A stretch of DNA of 19,325 nucleotides from T1Sed10-7 sp047921175 (lineage in GTDB: Bacteria; Actinomycetota; Nitriliruptoria; Nitriliruptorales; Nitriliruptoraceae): NCBI GenBank assembly GCA_047921175.1, contig JBLRWQ010000054.1, forward strand, positions 1 through 19,325, given 5' to 3'. Under the pieces are notes generated by a model, which was given only the letters and a program-made list of their open reading frames with translations, did no database searches and was not told where the DNA came from. Shown here one piece after another: positions 6,901 through 15,677 of the stretch. Position 1 is the stretch's first letter. The number at the start of each line of letters is the position of its first letter. Both the position numbers and the translations under genes were made by a program.

Positions 6901-7793
6901 CGCGGGCCGAGCTGCCCCATGCGGCGCGCCTGGTCCTCCAGCGCGGCGATCCGCTCCGGGATCGGCGGGTGGGTCGAGAACAGCCTGCTCGCCGCCCGGC
7001 CACCGAAGGGTGCCGCGATGAACAGGTGCTGCATGGCCGGGTTGGTCTCGGCCTTCGTCCCACCGGCGCGCAGCCGACGCGGGTCGTTTGCCCCGGCCTC
7101 GAGCTTCGCGAGCGCGCTGGCGAGCGCGAGCGGGTTGCCGGTCAGCTCCGCACCGGTGTGGTCCGCCAGGGACTCGCGGGATCGGGTGATGGACGCCTGG
7201 ATGACCAGGGCAACGATGGGGGCGATGATGGACACCGCAAGCGCGACGAGCGGGTTCGGCCCGTTGTCGTCGCTGGAGCCGAACAGCGGGATCCAGCGCA
7301 GCGCGAAGGCGAGGTAGGTGATCGTCGTGCCGATCGCCGCTGCGACCGAGCCGATCAGGATGTCCCGGTTGTAGACGTGCTGGAGCTCGTGCCCGAGGAC
7401 GCCCTCGAGCTCCTCTCGCGTCAGGGCGTCGTAGAGGCCCTGGTTCACCACGACCGCCGCGTGGCGGGGGTTGCGGCCGGTCGCGAAGGCGTTGAGCTGC
7501 GGCGAGGGGCTGAGGTACAGGCGCGGCATCGGCTCACCGGCGCGGGCGGCGAGCCGCTCCACGATGGCGATGATGTCGGCGTGCCGGACCGGGTCCAGCG
7601 GCTGCCCACCCGCCATGCGCACGGCGATCCGGTCCGAGGCGAAGTAGCTGACGGCGTTCATGGCGAGCGAGACCGCGAGCATCAGGGTCAGGAACGTGTT
7701 CGACCCGGTGCCAGCATCGAGCATGGCGCCGATCCACAGCAGGACACCGGTCAGCGCCGCCAGCAGGACGAACGTCTTCGCGCTCTTGAACAT
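6885..7793 (-). CDS. htpX: HtpX-type membrane zinc metalloprotease (M48B)
   Basis: This 302-residue protein has the standard HtpX length and layout. There are two N-terminal transmembrane segments (about 7-25 and 33-52), then a cytoplasmic domain with the conserved N-A-F-A-T-G-R (101-107). The zinc motif H-E-L-Q-H is at 135-139 followed by V-Y-N-R-D, two more membrane segments lie at about 148-168 and 180-202, and the third zinc ligand Glu207 is in S-R-E-S-L-A-D. HtpX degrades misfolded membrane proteins in membrane quality control, alongside FtsH. The ATG is preceded by GGTGGAG (complement, about 7809-7815). It stands alone on its strand and converges with the DUF4012 gene. All catalytic residues are intact. 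Confidence 0.95.
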   Translation of the reverse strand: MFKSAKTFVLLAALTGVLLWIGAMLDAGTGSNTFLTLMLAVSLAMNAVSYFASDRIAVRMAGGQPLDPVRHADIIAIVERLAARAGEPMPRLYLSPSPQLNAFATGRNPRHAAVVVNQGLYDALTREELEGVLGHELQHVYNRDILIGSVAAAIGTTITYLAFALRWIPLFGSSDDNGPNPLVALAVSIIAPIVALVIQASITRSRESLADHTGAELTGNPLALASALAKLEAGANDPRRLRAGGTKAETNPAMQHLFIAAPFGGRAASRLFSTHPPIPERIAALEDQARRMGQLGPRHRSR

Positions 7794-7950
7794 CGTCGGT
7801 CTCTCCACCTCTCGTCGTGGCGTGTCGTTGCTCGTCGGGGCGCGCGGGTCCGGGATCCCTCCGCTCTCGGCGACGGTACCGAGGGGCACCTCCGCGCCGC
7901 CCGTGCCTTGGATGGTGGCCACGCAGGGACGTTGCGCCGGCGCGACACAG

Positions 7951-7963
7951 GTTCGTGGCGAAC
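7951..7963. repeat. Small inverted repeat in the htpX-HNH intergenic region
   Basis: GTTCG-TGG-CGAAC is a perfect 5-bp palindrome with a 3-base centre, within the 316-base region 7794-8109 between the divergent htpX and HNH genes. It could be an operator for either gene. Its half-sites are in the opposite order to a LexA box. Nothing else gene-like was seen in this interval apart from the SOS promoter. Confidence 0.3.
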
Positions 7964-8040
7964 GAGCGGGGTGGACGAGCCCGTCGAGACGGCCATCACA
8001 GCATCGTCGCGCGGTGACCGCACGCCATCCCGACGCGCCC

Positions 8041-8068
8041 TTGACTCGAACGTATGTTCTGCTACGGT
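8041..8068 (+). promoter_or_regulatory. SOS (LexA) box inside the promoter of the HNH gene
   Basis: TCGAAC-GTAT-GTTCTG at 8046-8061 matches the actinobacterial/Gram-positive LexA box (TCGAAC-N4-GTTCGA; core CGAAC-N4-GTTCG) at all but the last two positions of the longer form. It is embedded in a good promoter: -35 TTGACT (8041-8046), a 16-base spacer and -10 TACGGT (8063-8068), so LexA binding would block RNA polymerase. The start codon is 41 bases after the -10. Confidence 0.8.
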
Positions 8069-8109
8069 GCCTGCATCGGAACCGACCCGGGGGCGGGTCA
8101 GGGCACGCA

Positions 8110-10098
8110 GTGACAGCCACGCACGTACGGGGAGAGGGAGCCGGCGCCGCCAGCACGGCGGGTCCCGGTGAGCTCACGGAGCGGCTCGACGCGGTCGCCT
8201 CCTCCGTGCGGGCGCTCGCCCGCGTCGAGGTGGACGACCTCGACGGCACCCCGCTCCAGACGTTGCTCGCCCAGCTGCCGCGCCTCATCCGCCAGCTCGA
8301 AGGGGTGCGGGCCCGCGCCGGCGCAGCCGCCCAGCGCGCCGAGATCCGTCGCCGGCCGAACGAGGCGATCGGTCGGATCCTCACCGACCACCAGCAGCAG
8401 CTCGGCCAGCAGCAGCGGCTCAGCGCCACGGAGACCAAGCGGGTCCTGGACGCCGGCCGGGCCGCAGCCGATCACCCGCGCACCGGCGCGGCCCTCCGAG
8501 ACGGCGAGCTCGACAGCGCACAGGCGCAGACCATCGCCCGCGTCCTGCTCGACGTTCCCTTGGACCGTCGCGACACGGTCGAGGCGGAGCTGCTCGACCT
8601 GGCCCGCCACCTCGATCCGGTCGCGTTCGGACGACGCGCCCGACAGATCCTGGGTCGCGAGCAGACCCCGGCGCTGGCCCGCGACGAGCGGCGCCAGCAC
8701 TTCCGGCGGCGCTTCCGCGCGGCGGACACCGAGGATGGCGGCCTCGCCGTCTCCGGCGCGTTCTACGGGGTTGCCGCCGAGCAGATCCGGGTGGCGCTCC
8801 GAGCGTTCCGGCGCCCCGACACCCCGGACGAGCACCGCACGCCCGACCAGCGCGGCGCGGATGCCTTCGAGCAGCTGTGCGCGGCGGCACTGCGGGCGGG
8901 TGACGCCCCCACCGAGCACGGCGTGCGACCGCAGGTCATCGTCACCCTGAGCGCGGCGGAGCTCGCCGCGCTCGAGGACGAACCGACCACGGTCACCGGG
9001 ACCCTGCTGCACTCCGGTCAGGTGGTCACCGGGCGCGAGCTGCGGAGCCTGGTCGCTGACGCCCGGTTGGTTCGGCTCGTGCTGGACGCCGCCCGCACCC
9101 CGATCGAGGTCAGCACGACCGTCCGCACGGTGCCGGTCGGGCTGTGGCGGGCCCTGCTGGTCCGCGACGGGGGCTGCGTCTGGCCTGGGTGCGATGCGCC
9201 GGCAGCCTGGTGCGACGTCGCGCACGGACGGGACGCCTTCGCAGATGGCGGCACCCTCTCCCCCGACAACGCGATGCTGCTGTGCCGTCGGCACCACCGG
9301 ACCTTCGACGCCGGCGCACGCAGGGTCGAGATCCACGGCGACACCGTCACCTTCCCCGGCCTCCAGCAGATGGGCCCGGAGCGTGACCGTGGTCCAGGCG
9401 TGCACCAGACGCAACGACCGAGCACGGCGGCCGCACGGTCCAGGGTCGTGACGATCCCTGTGCCGTCTGCACACCTGGTCGATCCTCCCGTGATCGACGC
9501 GGACCTGCGCCGCGCAAGGAGGAAACCGGGCGAGCGAGCCCACATCGTGGAACGCTCACGTCCTCGAGCGGTCGGTCCCGAACCGCCGCAGGCGATCCCG
9601 CGAGGGGCGGCAGCCATCGACACGTCCGCTCACCCGACCCCCCGGCACCCCACGCATACCGCCAAGCGTGCGTCCCGCACCGTCGGCGGGTGCCGGCGAC
9701 CGACCAGCAGCCGTGGCCCACCACCCGCGAACGTCCGGCACGGGCCTCGGCCGGTGACTTCGGCCGGGTTGCTGGCACTGCTCGCTGGGGTTCGGACGAC
9801 GGAACTATGCGCCGTCCGGCCGCTCGTCCACGCGCGGCGTAGGGCAGCCACTCGGCACCGCGCGGCACCCACTCGGCCGCGCGCGGTGCCGGCGCGGCGG
9901 CACCAGGACGACGCTCAGCCGGCAGCGACGAGGCTGATCGTGCTCGAGAGGTTCGACACGAGTCCGGGCAGGACCCCGAGGAGGACGGTGCCGATCATCA
10001 GCACCACGACCACCGCGGACAGGTTGAACCCCGGCTGCAGCCGGGGCAGCCCGGCGGGGGCAGCGTCCATCCAGATCGTGCGGACCACCCGCAGGTAG
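8110..10098 (+). CDS. DUF222/13E12-type HNH endonuclease domain protein with run-on C-terminus
   Basis: The first ~417 residues form a recognisable DUF222 protein with a C-terminal HNH nuclease domain. DUF222 is a helical Arg/Glu-rich region (about 20-330). The HNH part spans about 350-400: zinc-type Cys356, Cys361 and Cys392, His372, Asn387 and His395-His396 (LLCRRHH). Ala371 stands where the family usually has His or Asp, so activity is uncertain. The GTG start fits the promoter, though its ribosome site is weak. After position 9360 the frame stays open for another 245 codons. G/C at third positions falls and the protein becomes Arg/Pro-rich without known domain, and the last 184 bases lie antisense to nuoN. 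The natural stop was probably near 9360-9450 and lost by a frameshift or stop mutation; frames +3 and +2 stop at 9386 and 9451. The SOS box suggests damage induction. Confidence 0.75.
   Translation: MTATHVRGEGAGAASTAGPGELTERLDAVASSVRALARVEVDDLDGTPLQTLLAQLPRLIRQLEGVRARAGAAAQRAEIRRRPNEAIGRILTDHQQQLGQQQRLSATETKRVLDAGRAAADHPRTGAALRDGELDSAQAQTIARVLLDVPLDRRDTVEAELLDLARHLDPVAFGRRARQILGREQTPALARDERRQHFRRRFRAADTEDGGLAVSGAFYGVAAEQIRVALRAFRRPDTPDEHRTPDQRGADAFEQLCAAALRAGDAPTEHGVRPQVIVTLSAAELAALEDEPTTVTGTLLHSGQVVTGRELRSLVADARLVRLVLDAARTPIEVSTTVRTVPVGLWRALLVRDGGCVWPGCDAPAAWCDVAHGRDAFADGGTLSPDNAMLLCRRHHRTFDAGARRVEIHGDTVTFPGLQQMGPERDRGPGVHQTQRPSTAAARSRVVTIPVPSAHLVDPPVIDADLRRARRKPGERAHIVERSRPRAVGPEPPQAIPRGAAAIDTSAHPTPRHPTHTAKRASRTVGGCRRPTSSRGPPPANVRHGPRPVTSAGLLALLAGVRTTELCAVRPLVHARRRAATRHRAAPTRPRAVPARRHQDDAQPAATRLIVLERFDTSPGRTPRRTVPIISTTTTADRLNPGCSRGSPAGAASIQIVRTTRR
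9853..9891. terminator. GC-rich hairpin between the convergent HNH gene and nuoN
   Basis: CGGCACCGCGCGG (9853-9865) and CCGCGCGCGGTGCCG (9877-9891) are complementary apart from a two-base bulge, with an 11-base loop. The hairpin ends 23 bases past the nuoN stop on the minus strand, so it likely terminates the complex I operon and possibly also the HNH transcript. The rest of 9361-9914 shows no recognisable gene beyond the run-on frame described for the HNH protein. Confidence 0.5.
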
Positions 10099-11381
10099 TA
10101 GAAGAACCCGATGACCGAGTTGAGGACGAGGAAGACGGCGAGGATGACCCCGAACAGGGTGATGTCGACCGCGATCGCCTCGATGATGGCGACCTTGGCC
10201 CAGAGGCCGACCGTCAACGGTGCACCGCCCAGGCTGAACAGGAAGACGGTCATGCCCATCGCGAGGAGCGGGCCACGGCTCGACAGGCCCGCGTAGTCCG
10301 CGATGGACCTGAGGCCCGTGCGGCGCTCGACCGCGATCGCGACGCCGAAGGCACCGACGTTCATGACCGCGTAGGCGATCAGGTAGAACAGCGCCGCTTC
10401 GATCGCCGCCGCGTTGACCACGTCCGACCCGGTTCGGGCCAGACCGAAGGGGATGAGGATGTACCCGGCCTGCGCGACGGAGGAGTAGGCGAGCAGCCGG
10501 ATCAGGTCACGCTGCTGGAGGGCGAGGAGGTTCCCGAGCGTCATGGTGATGATCGCGAGCACCCCGAGCATCGGCCCCCACACGTCCGCGACGGGTTCGA
10601 AGGCGATGAAGACCACCACGATCAGCCCGGCGAACCCGGCGGCCTTGGACGCGACGGCGAGCATCGCGGCGACCGGCATCGGGGCACCGGCGTAGGTATC
10701 CGGCGCCCAGAAGTGGAACGGCACCGCGGAGATCTTGAAGCCGAAGCCGACGATGACCAGCATGACCGACCCGAGCAGGAGCGGGACCGACGCGGTCTCC
10801 CCCGCGAGCTCCGCGGCGATGCCGTTCAGGTCCGTGGTGCCGGTGAAGCCGTAGATCATCGACATGCCGAACAGCATCAGGGCGACCGAGAGCACCCCGA
10901 TCAGGAAGAACTTCAGCGCCGATTCCGACGAGTACAGGTCCCGCTTGCGCATCCCGACCATCACGAACGCCGGGATGGACACGGTCTCCAGGGCCACGAA
11001 CAGCAGCAACAGGTCCCGCGCGGACGGCATCAGGAGCATGCCGATGAAGCTGGTCAGCAGCAGGAAGTAGTACTCACCCTGGAAGAACCGGTTCTCGGCC
11101 ACGTACCGCCAGCTGATCGCGAGGATGGCCAGCAAGGTGCCCAGGAAGAGCATCTTGAACAGCAGCGCGAAGCTGTCGACGACGAACATCGTGCCGAAGG
11201 TGGTCCGCTCCTGGCCCCAGATGGCCACCGTCGCCACCATCGCGCCGACGGTGCCGAGCGCCGCGAGCGGGTTGACCAGCTGCTTGGCGTCGCCGCGAAG
11301 CACGAGGTCCGCGGCCAGCACGAGCAGGGCCGTGACCGTGAGCACGATCTCCGGCAGGATCGCGATGAAGTCGATCTGCAT
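9915..11381 (-). CDS. nuoN: NADH-quinone oxidoreductase (complex I) subunit N
   Basis: This 488-residue polytopic antiporter-like subunit is one of three proton channels in the complex I membrane arm. Expected channel residues are present: Glu132 in L-E-T-V-S, Lys216 in F-K-I-S-A-V-P-F-H-F-W-A-P-D, and Lys246 in A-S-K-A-A-G-F, matching the E. coli Glu133/Lys217/Lys247 set. Length and hydrophobic pattern (about 14 membrane helices) are normal for the family. The ATG has GAGGAGGA (complement, about 11388-11395) upstream. It is the last gene of the operon, separated from nuoM by 133 bases in which nothing else was recognised. The 3' end is overlapped antisense by the open tail of the neighbouring HNH frame. 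Confidence 0.97.
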   Translation of the reverse strand: MQIDFIAILPEIVLTVTALLVLAADLVLRGDAKQLVNPLAALGTVGAMVATVAIWGQERTTFGTMFVVDSFALLFKMLFLGTLLAILAISWRYVAENRFFQGEYYFLLLTSFIGMLLMPSARDLLLLFVALETVSIPAFVMVGMRKRDLYSSESALKFFLIGVLSVALMLFGMSMIYGFTGTTDLNGIAAELAGETASVPLLLGSVMLVIVGFGFKISAVPFHFWAPDTYAGAPMPVAAMLAVASKAAGFAGLIVVVFIAFEPVADVWGPMLGVLAIITMTLGNLLALQQRDLIRLLAYSSVAQAGYILIPFGLARTGSDVVNAAAIEAALFYLIAYAVMNVGAFGVAIAVERRTGLRSIADYAGLSSRGPLLAMGMTVFLFSLGGAPLTVGLWAKVAIIEAIAVDITLFGVILAVFLVLNSVIGFFYYLRVVRTIWMDAAPAGLPRLQPGFNLSAVVVVLMIGTVLLGVLPGLVSNLSSTISLVAAG

Positions 11382-11514
11382 CGCTTCGTTCCTCCTCGTG
11401 GTGTCGCCGTCGTCCCTGGTCGCAGCCCGGTGGTCCGGTCGCGGTCGGCGAGTGTGGTCCGGTCCAGCGGTCCGGGTGCGTCGCGCACCTCGCCGCGGCC
11501 CGGCTCGGTGTCGG

Positions 11515-13050
11515 TCAGCCGCCCAGGAAGCCGACGAGGTTGGTCACGGCTGCGTCCTGCACCCCGAACAACAGCCTCGGGAAGATCCCCAGCGCCAGGA
11601 TCAGCGCCAGCAGGGGCAGCCACGACACCCACTCGATGGCCTGGACGTCCGCCAACGGCTCGTTCACCCAACGCTCGGTCGGCTCCCCGAGCCCGATGCG
11701 CTGGATCAGCCACAGGAAGTAGCCGGCGGTGAGCACGGTCCCGATCGCCGCCAGGATCACCAGGGCCAGGTACAGCCCGCCGTAGCTGTCCGCCAGCCCG
11801 AGCCCCGGGTTGATCGCGGCCCACATGGCCGTGAACTCGCCCCAGAACCCGGCCAGGCCGGGCAGGCCCAGGGAGGCCACCGAGACGTAGACGAACAGCG
11901 CCCCGTAGACCGGCATCTTCTTCAGCATCCCGCCACCGATGACCGCGATCTCGCGCGTGTGGTAGCGCTCGTGCAACGAGCCGGCCATGAAGAACAGCAT
12001 GCCGGTGATCACGCCGTGGGCGATGTTGCCGAACAGCGCGGCCTGGATCCCGGCCTCGTTCATGGCGGCGATGCCGAGCATCACGAAGCCCATGTGCCCG
12101 ACGGACGAGAAGGCGATCAGGCGCTTGACGTCGGTCTGGGCCAGGCAGCACAGGGAGCCGTAGATGATGCCGATGACGGCCAGCACCCCGATCATCGGGG
12201 CGAAGCGGGTCGCGCCATCCGGCAGGATCGGCAGCCCGATACGGATGAAGCCGTAGGTGCCGAGCTTCAGCAGCACCCCGGCCAGCAGGACCGAGCCGAC
12301 GGTGGGCGCCTCGGTGTGGGCATCCGGCAGCCAGGTGTGGAAGGGCCAGACCGGGACCTTGATGGCGAACCCGAGGAAGACCCCGAGGAAGGCCCAGGTC
12401 TGGAAGGTGGTCGAGCCGAACGGCGCCATGGCCGACAGCTCGGTGATGCTCCAGGTCTGCGCGCCGGCCTGGAAGTAGATGGCCAGGAACGCCACCAGCA
12501 TGAAGACCGACCCGAACAGGGTGTAGAGGAAGAACTTCACCGAGGCGTAGTCGCGCCGGGGTCCACCCCACATGCCGATGAGGAAGAACATCGGGACCAG
12601 GGTGAGCTCGAAGAAGATGAAGAAGAGGATCAGGTCGAAGGCGACGAAGCTGCCGGCCACCCCGGTCTGCAGCAGCAGCATGAGCGCGAGGAACGCCTTC
12701 GGCTTCCCCGGCGACGGCAGGTGCTTGGTGGTGTAGATCGCCGACAGGAAGGTGAGCAGGTAGGTCAGGACGAACAGCGGCAGCGAGATCCCGTCCATGC
12801 CGATGGAGAAGCGGGCGTTGATGGCCGTGATCCAGCCGACGTCCGTGGTGAACTGCAGCTCCCCCGCCCGGCCGTAGTCGAAGCTGGCGGCGATCGCGGC
12901 GGCCAGCACGAAGGCCACACCGGTGATCACCACCGCGGCCCGGCGCACCTCACGGTCGAACGACCTGGGCAGAACCGACAGCGCTCCCGCCCCCGCGAGG
13001 GGGAGGAACAGCGCGACCACCAGGGCCCAGCCTGCGGTGTTGGGGTCCAT
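11515..13050 (-). CDS. nuoM: NADH-quinone oxidoreductase (complex I) subunit M
   Basis: This 511-residue antiporter-like membrane subunit has the key channel residues: Glu148 (F-F-E-L-T-L-V-P), Lys231 (A-I-K-V-P-V-W-P-F-H-T-W-L-P), Lys262 (L-L-K-L-G-T-Y-G) and Glu405 (F-W-G-E-F). These correspond to E. coli NuoM Glu144, Lys234, Lys265 and Glu407, so proton translocation should be intact. Length is normal. The ATG is preceded by AAGGAG (complement, about 13057-13062). Gaps of 105 bases to nuoL and 133 to nuoN are larger than elsewhere in this tightly packed operon. No small gene was found in either gap. Confidence 0.97.
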   Translation of the reverse strand: MDPNTAGWALVVALFLPLAGAGALSVLPRSFDREVRRAAVVITGVAFVLAAAIAASFDYGRAGELQFTTDVGWITAINARFSIGMDGISLPLFVLTYLLTFLSAIYTTKHLPSPGKPKAFLALMLLLQTGVAGSFVAFDLILFFIFFELTLVPMFFLIGMWGGPRRDYASVKFFLYTLFGSVFMLVAFLAIYFQAGAQTWSITELSAMAPFGSTTFQTWAFLGVFLGFAIKVPVWPFHTWLPDAHTEAPTVGSVLLAGVLLKLGTYGFIRIGLPILPDGATRFAPMIGVLAVIGIIYGSLCCLAQTDVKRLIAFSSVGHMGFVMLGIAAMNEAGIQAALFGNIAHGVITGMLFFMAGSLHERYHTREIAVIGGGMLKKMPVYGALFVYVSVASLGLPGLAGFWGEFTAMWAAINPGLGLADSYGGLYLALVILAAIGTVLTAGYFLWLIQRIGLGEPTERWVNEPLADVQAIEWVSWLPLLALILALGIFPRLLFGVQDAAVTNLVGFLGG

Positions 13051-13155
13051 CGTCGTCTCCTTGGCTCACCTCGGGCCGCTGCGCCCGGTGCGAGTCGGCT
13101 GGCCATCCAGCCCGTCGCGTGTGGCGGGTCACCCCGCCGGTCGTGGTTGTCGGGT

Positions 13156-15354
13156 CTACCTCGCGGCCGCGAAGGCCAGGACGAGCACGATCGTGCCGGC
13201 TACGAGCACACCGGCGTAGCGCTGCACGTCCCCGGACTGGATCCTCTTCAGCTTCTCGCTCCACCAGGCGGCGCTGAACGCGGCACCGTTCACCCCGCCG
13301 TCGATCACCTGCTGGTCCACCACCCGGTAGGTGGTCATCGCCACCTGCTTCGTGGCCCGACCCACCCCGGCCACCGCACCGTCGATCAGCACGTTGCTGG
13401 AGTAGGTCGCCCAGGCCGACAACTTGTCGCGCACCGGCACCACGACGTAGCGGTAGCCGAAGTCGTCGAAGCCGTACTTGGCCACGAGCACGTCGGTGAA
13501 CCGGCCCATCGACAACGTCGGGTCCTGCTCGGGCAGGCCCTTGCCGTAGAACCGGTAGGCCAGGTACACCGCCGAGGCGAACAGCACCAGCACGATCGCG
13601 AGCAGGTCCGGATGCCACGTCGGCACCCCGTGCAGGATCTTGACCGACCCGTCCTCCGCGGCTGCCGCCTGGACCTGCCCCGACACCGAGGTGGCGCCGG
13701 CGGCTTCGACCGGCCCGGACCACGTGCCGCCCGATGGCTCGCTCGTCGCAGGCGGGCCACCCGCCAGCAGGCCATCGCCGCTGATCGAGCCGGCCAGCGC
13801 CGAGGTGGCACCGTCCCCGGTGAAGGGGTAGGTGGCCTCCTCGTTCAGGATCGGCGTGGCGGTCCAGGTCTCGAAGTTGGGCCGTTCCGGTGAGAAGGGG
13901 GACAGCAGGTAGCCGGAGGCGATCGACAGCACCGCCAGCAGCATGAGCGGGCCGACCATGAGCTTGCCGGACTCGTGCGGCGGGTGGTGGCTGCGGTTCT
14001 CGCCGGCGAAGATGAGGAAGATCGCCCGGGACATGTAGAAGGTCGTGACGAACGCGGCGGCCAGGCCGACCCAGTAGACGAGGCTGCCCGTCACGAAGCC
14101 GGCGTCGGCCCAGATGCTCCCGGCGATCAGGATCTCGTCCTTGGAGAAGAACCCGGCCGTCAGGGGGAAGCCGGCCAGGGCCAGCGAGCCGACGATGAAG
14201 GTCCAGAACGTGTGCGGCATGGCCTTGGCCATCCCGCCCATGTCCGAGATGTTGTTGGAGTGCACGGCGTGGATCAGTGACCCGGCGCCGAGGAACAGCA
14301 GCGCCTTGAAGAACCCGTGCGTGAAGAGGTGGAAGACGCTCGCGGTGTACCCACCGACGCCGATGGCGGCCATCATGTAGCCGAGCTGGGAGACGGTCGA
14401 GTAGGCGAGGATCTTCTTCAGGTCGTCCTGGACCAGGGCGAGCAGGCCGCCGAAGAACAGGGTGATGACCCCGACGATCGCGATCGTGGCCATGACCGTG
14501 GCGCTCTGGGCCACGACCGGGAACAGCCGCGCGAGCAGGAAGATGCCCGCGGTGACCATCGTGGCCGCGTGGATCAGCGCGGAGACCGGGGTCGGCCCGG
14601 CCATGGCGTCCGGGAGCCACACGTGCAACGGCATCTGGCCGGACTTCGCCACGCAGCCGAGGAAGATCAGCAGCATGCCGGTGACGATCGTGGCGTTGGT
14701 CAGCTGCCCGGTGGCCGCGGCCTCGTTGATCTGGAGGATGTTGAAGGGGGTGTCGGTCAGGGAGAACATCCCCGCCGACAGCACGATGACCCCGACGATC
14801 AGCCCGACGTCCCCGAACTTCGTGGTCAGGAAGGCCTTGTTGGCCGCGTCCTGGTTGGACTTGCCCTCCCAGTAGAACCCGATCAGGAGGTAGGAGCACA
14901 GACCCACCAGCTCCCAGCCGATCACCGCGAGCAGGAGGTTGTTGGCGACCACGAGCAGCAGCATCGAGAAGGTGAACAGACCGAGCATCGCGAAGAAGTA
15001 GGTGAACCGGACCTCGCCCTTCATGTACTCGCGCGAGTAGACGTGGACCATGAACGACACGGTGGTCACCAGCACCAGCATCACCGCGGTCAACCCGTCG
15101 ACGAGCATGCCCAGCTCGAAGACGAAGCCGCCGCCGAGCGGCGACCAGGCGACCGCGCGCTCCAGGGGCTCCATCGGGGAGTTCACGAAGGTCTGCCACC
15201 CGATGGCCAGCGCCAGCACCCAGCTGATCCCCAGCGCGACGATCCCGATCTCGGAGCCCTTGCCGGGCAGCTGCTTGCCCACCGCGGCGGTCAGCACCGC
15301 CGACAGCAGCGGCAGGGCGACGACCACCCAGGTGTACTCGAGGAGCGCGTCCAC
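13156..15354 (-). CDS. nuoL: NADH-quinone oxidoreductase (complex I) subunit L, with extra insert
   Basis: This 732-residue distal proton channel of the membrane arm also carries the long lateral helix. Conserved residues are Glu149 (W-E-L-V-G), Lys237 (A-K-S-G-Q-M-P-L-H-V-W-L-P), Lys350 (F-F-K-A-L-L-F) and Lys405 (F-F-S-K-D-E), equivalent to E. coli Glu144, Lys229, Lys342 and Lys399. The protein is about 100 residues longer than most NuoL. Residues about 506-578 form a Gly/Ala/Ser/Thr-rich low-complexity stretch between the F-E-T-W segment and the next membrane helix (583-600), which explains much of the excess. The start is GTG at 15352-15354 with GGGGAGG just upstream. It begins 11 bases after the nuoK stop. 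Confidence 0.96.
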   Translation of the reverse strand: MDALLEYTWVVVALPLLSAVLTAAVGKQLPGKGSEIGIVALGISWVLALAIGWQTFVNSPMEPLERAVAWSPLGGGFVFELGMLVDGLTAVMLVLVTTVSFMVHVYSREYMKGEVRFTYFFAMLGLFTFSMLLLVVANNLLLAVIGWELVGLCSYLLIGFYWEGKSNQDAANKAFLTTKFGDVGLIVGVIVLSAGMFSLTDTPFNILQINEAAATGQLTNATIVTGMLLIFLGCVAKSGQMPLHVWLPDAMAGPTPVSALIHAATMVTAGIFLLARLFPVVAQSATVMATIAIVGVITLFFGGLLALVQDDLKKILAYSTVSQLGYMMAAIGVGGYTASVFHLFTHGFFKALLFLGAGSLIHAVHSNNISDMGGMAKAMPHTFWTFIVGSLALAGFPLTAGFFSKDEILIAGSIWADAGFVTGSLVYWVGLAAAFVTTFYMSRAIFLIFAGENRSHHPPHESGKLMVGPLMLLAVLSIASGYLLSPFSPERPNFETWTATPILNEEATYPFTGDGATSALAGSISGDGLLAGGPPATSEPSGGTWSGPVEAAGATSVSGQVQAAAAEDGSVKILHGVPTWHPDLLAIVLVLFASAVYLAYRFYGKGLPEQDPTLSMGRFTDVLVAKYGFDDFGYRYVVVPVRDKLSAWATYSSNVLIDGAVAGVGRATKQVAMTTYRVVDQQVIDGGVNGAAFSAAWWSEKLKRIQSGDVQRYAGVLVAGTIVLVLAFAAAR

Positions 15355-15365
15355 GTGAGCCTCCC

Positions 15366-15677
15366 CTACCAGCGCATGAGGTCGGCGTCGTCGACGTCGA
15401 CCGTGGCGCGGTTGCGGAACATGTTGAAGACGATGGCCAGCCCCACGCCGACCTCGGCGGCGGCGACCCCGATGATGAACAGGGCGAACATCTGCCCGGT
15501 CACCGCCGGGTCATCGGGGAACAGCAGGTTCTGGAAGGTCACGAGGTTGATGTTCACGGCGTTGAGCATCAGCTCGACGCTGATCAGCACCAGCACGGCG
15601 TTGCGTCGGGCGATGACGCCATAGACACCGGCGCAGAACAGGAACGTCGCGAGCAGTAGGGGGCCGAGCGGACTCAT
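15366..15677 (-). CDS. nuoK: NADH-quinone oxidoreductase (complex I) subunit K
   Basis: This 103-residue protein with three membrane helices is the homologue of MrpC/mitochondrial ND4L. The two essential buried acids are present as Glu35 (L-I-S-V-E-L-M-L-N-A-V-N) and Glu75 (A-A-A-E-V-G-V-G-L), matching E. coli Glu36 and Glu72. The ATG overlaps the nuoJ stop as ATGA, indicating translational coupling. Length is normal. Confidence 0.98.
   Translation of the reverse strand: MSPLGPLLLATFLFCAGVYGVIARRNAVLVLISVELMLNAVNINLVTFQNLLFPDDPAVTGQMFALFIIGVAAAEVGVGLAIVFNMFRNRATVDVDDADLMRW

Noticed and set aside
8098..9543. Long minus-strand open frame opposite the HNH gene
   Set aside because: It is antisense to a recognised DUF222/HNH protein, has low-complexity composition and no ribosome site.
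11125..13893. Very long plus-strand open frame (over 900 codons) opposite nuoL and nuoM
   Set aside because: It is the antisense shadow of conserved genes in GC-rich DNA; its translation is His/Gln/Arg-rich with no family signature.
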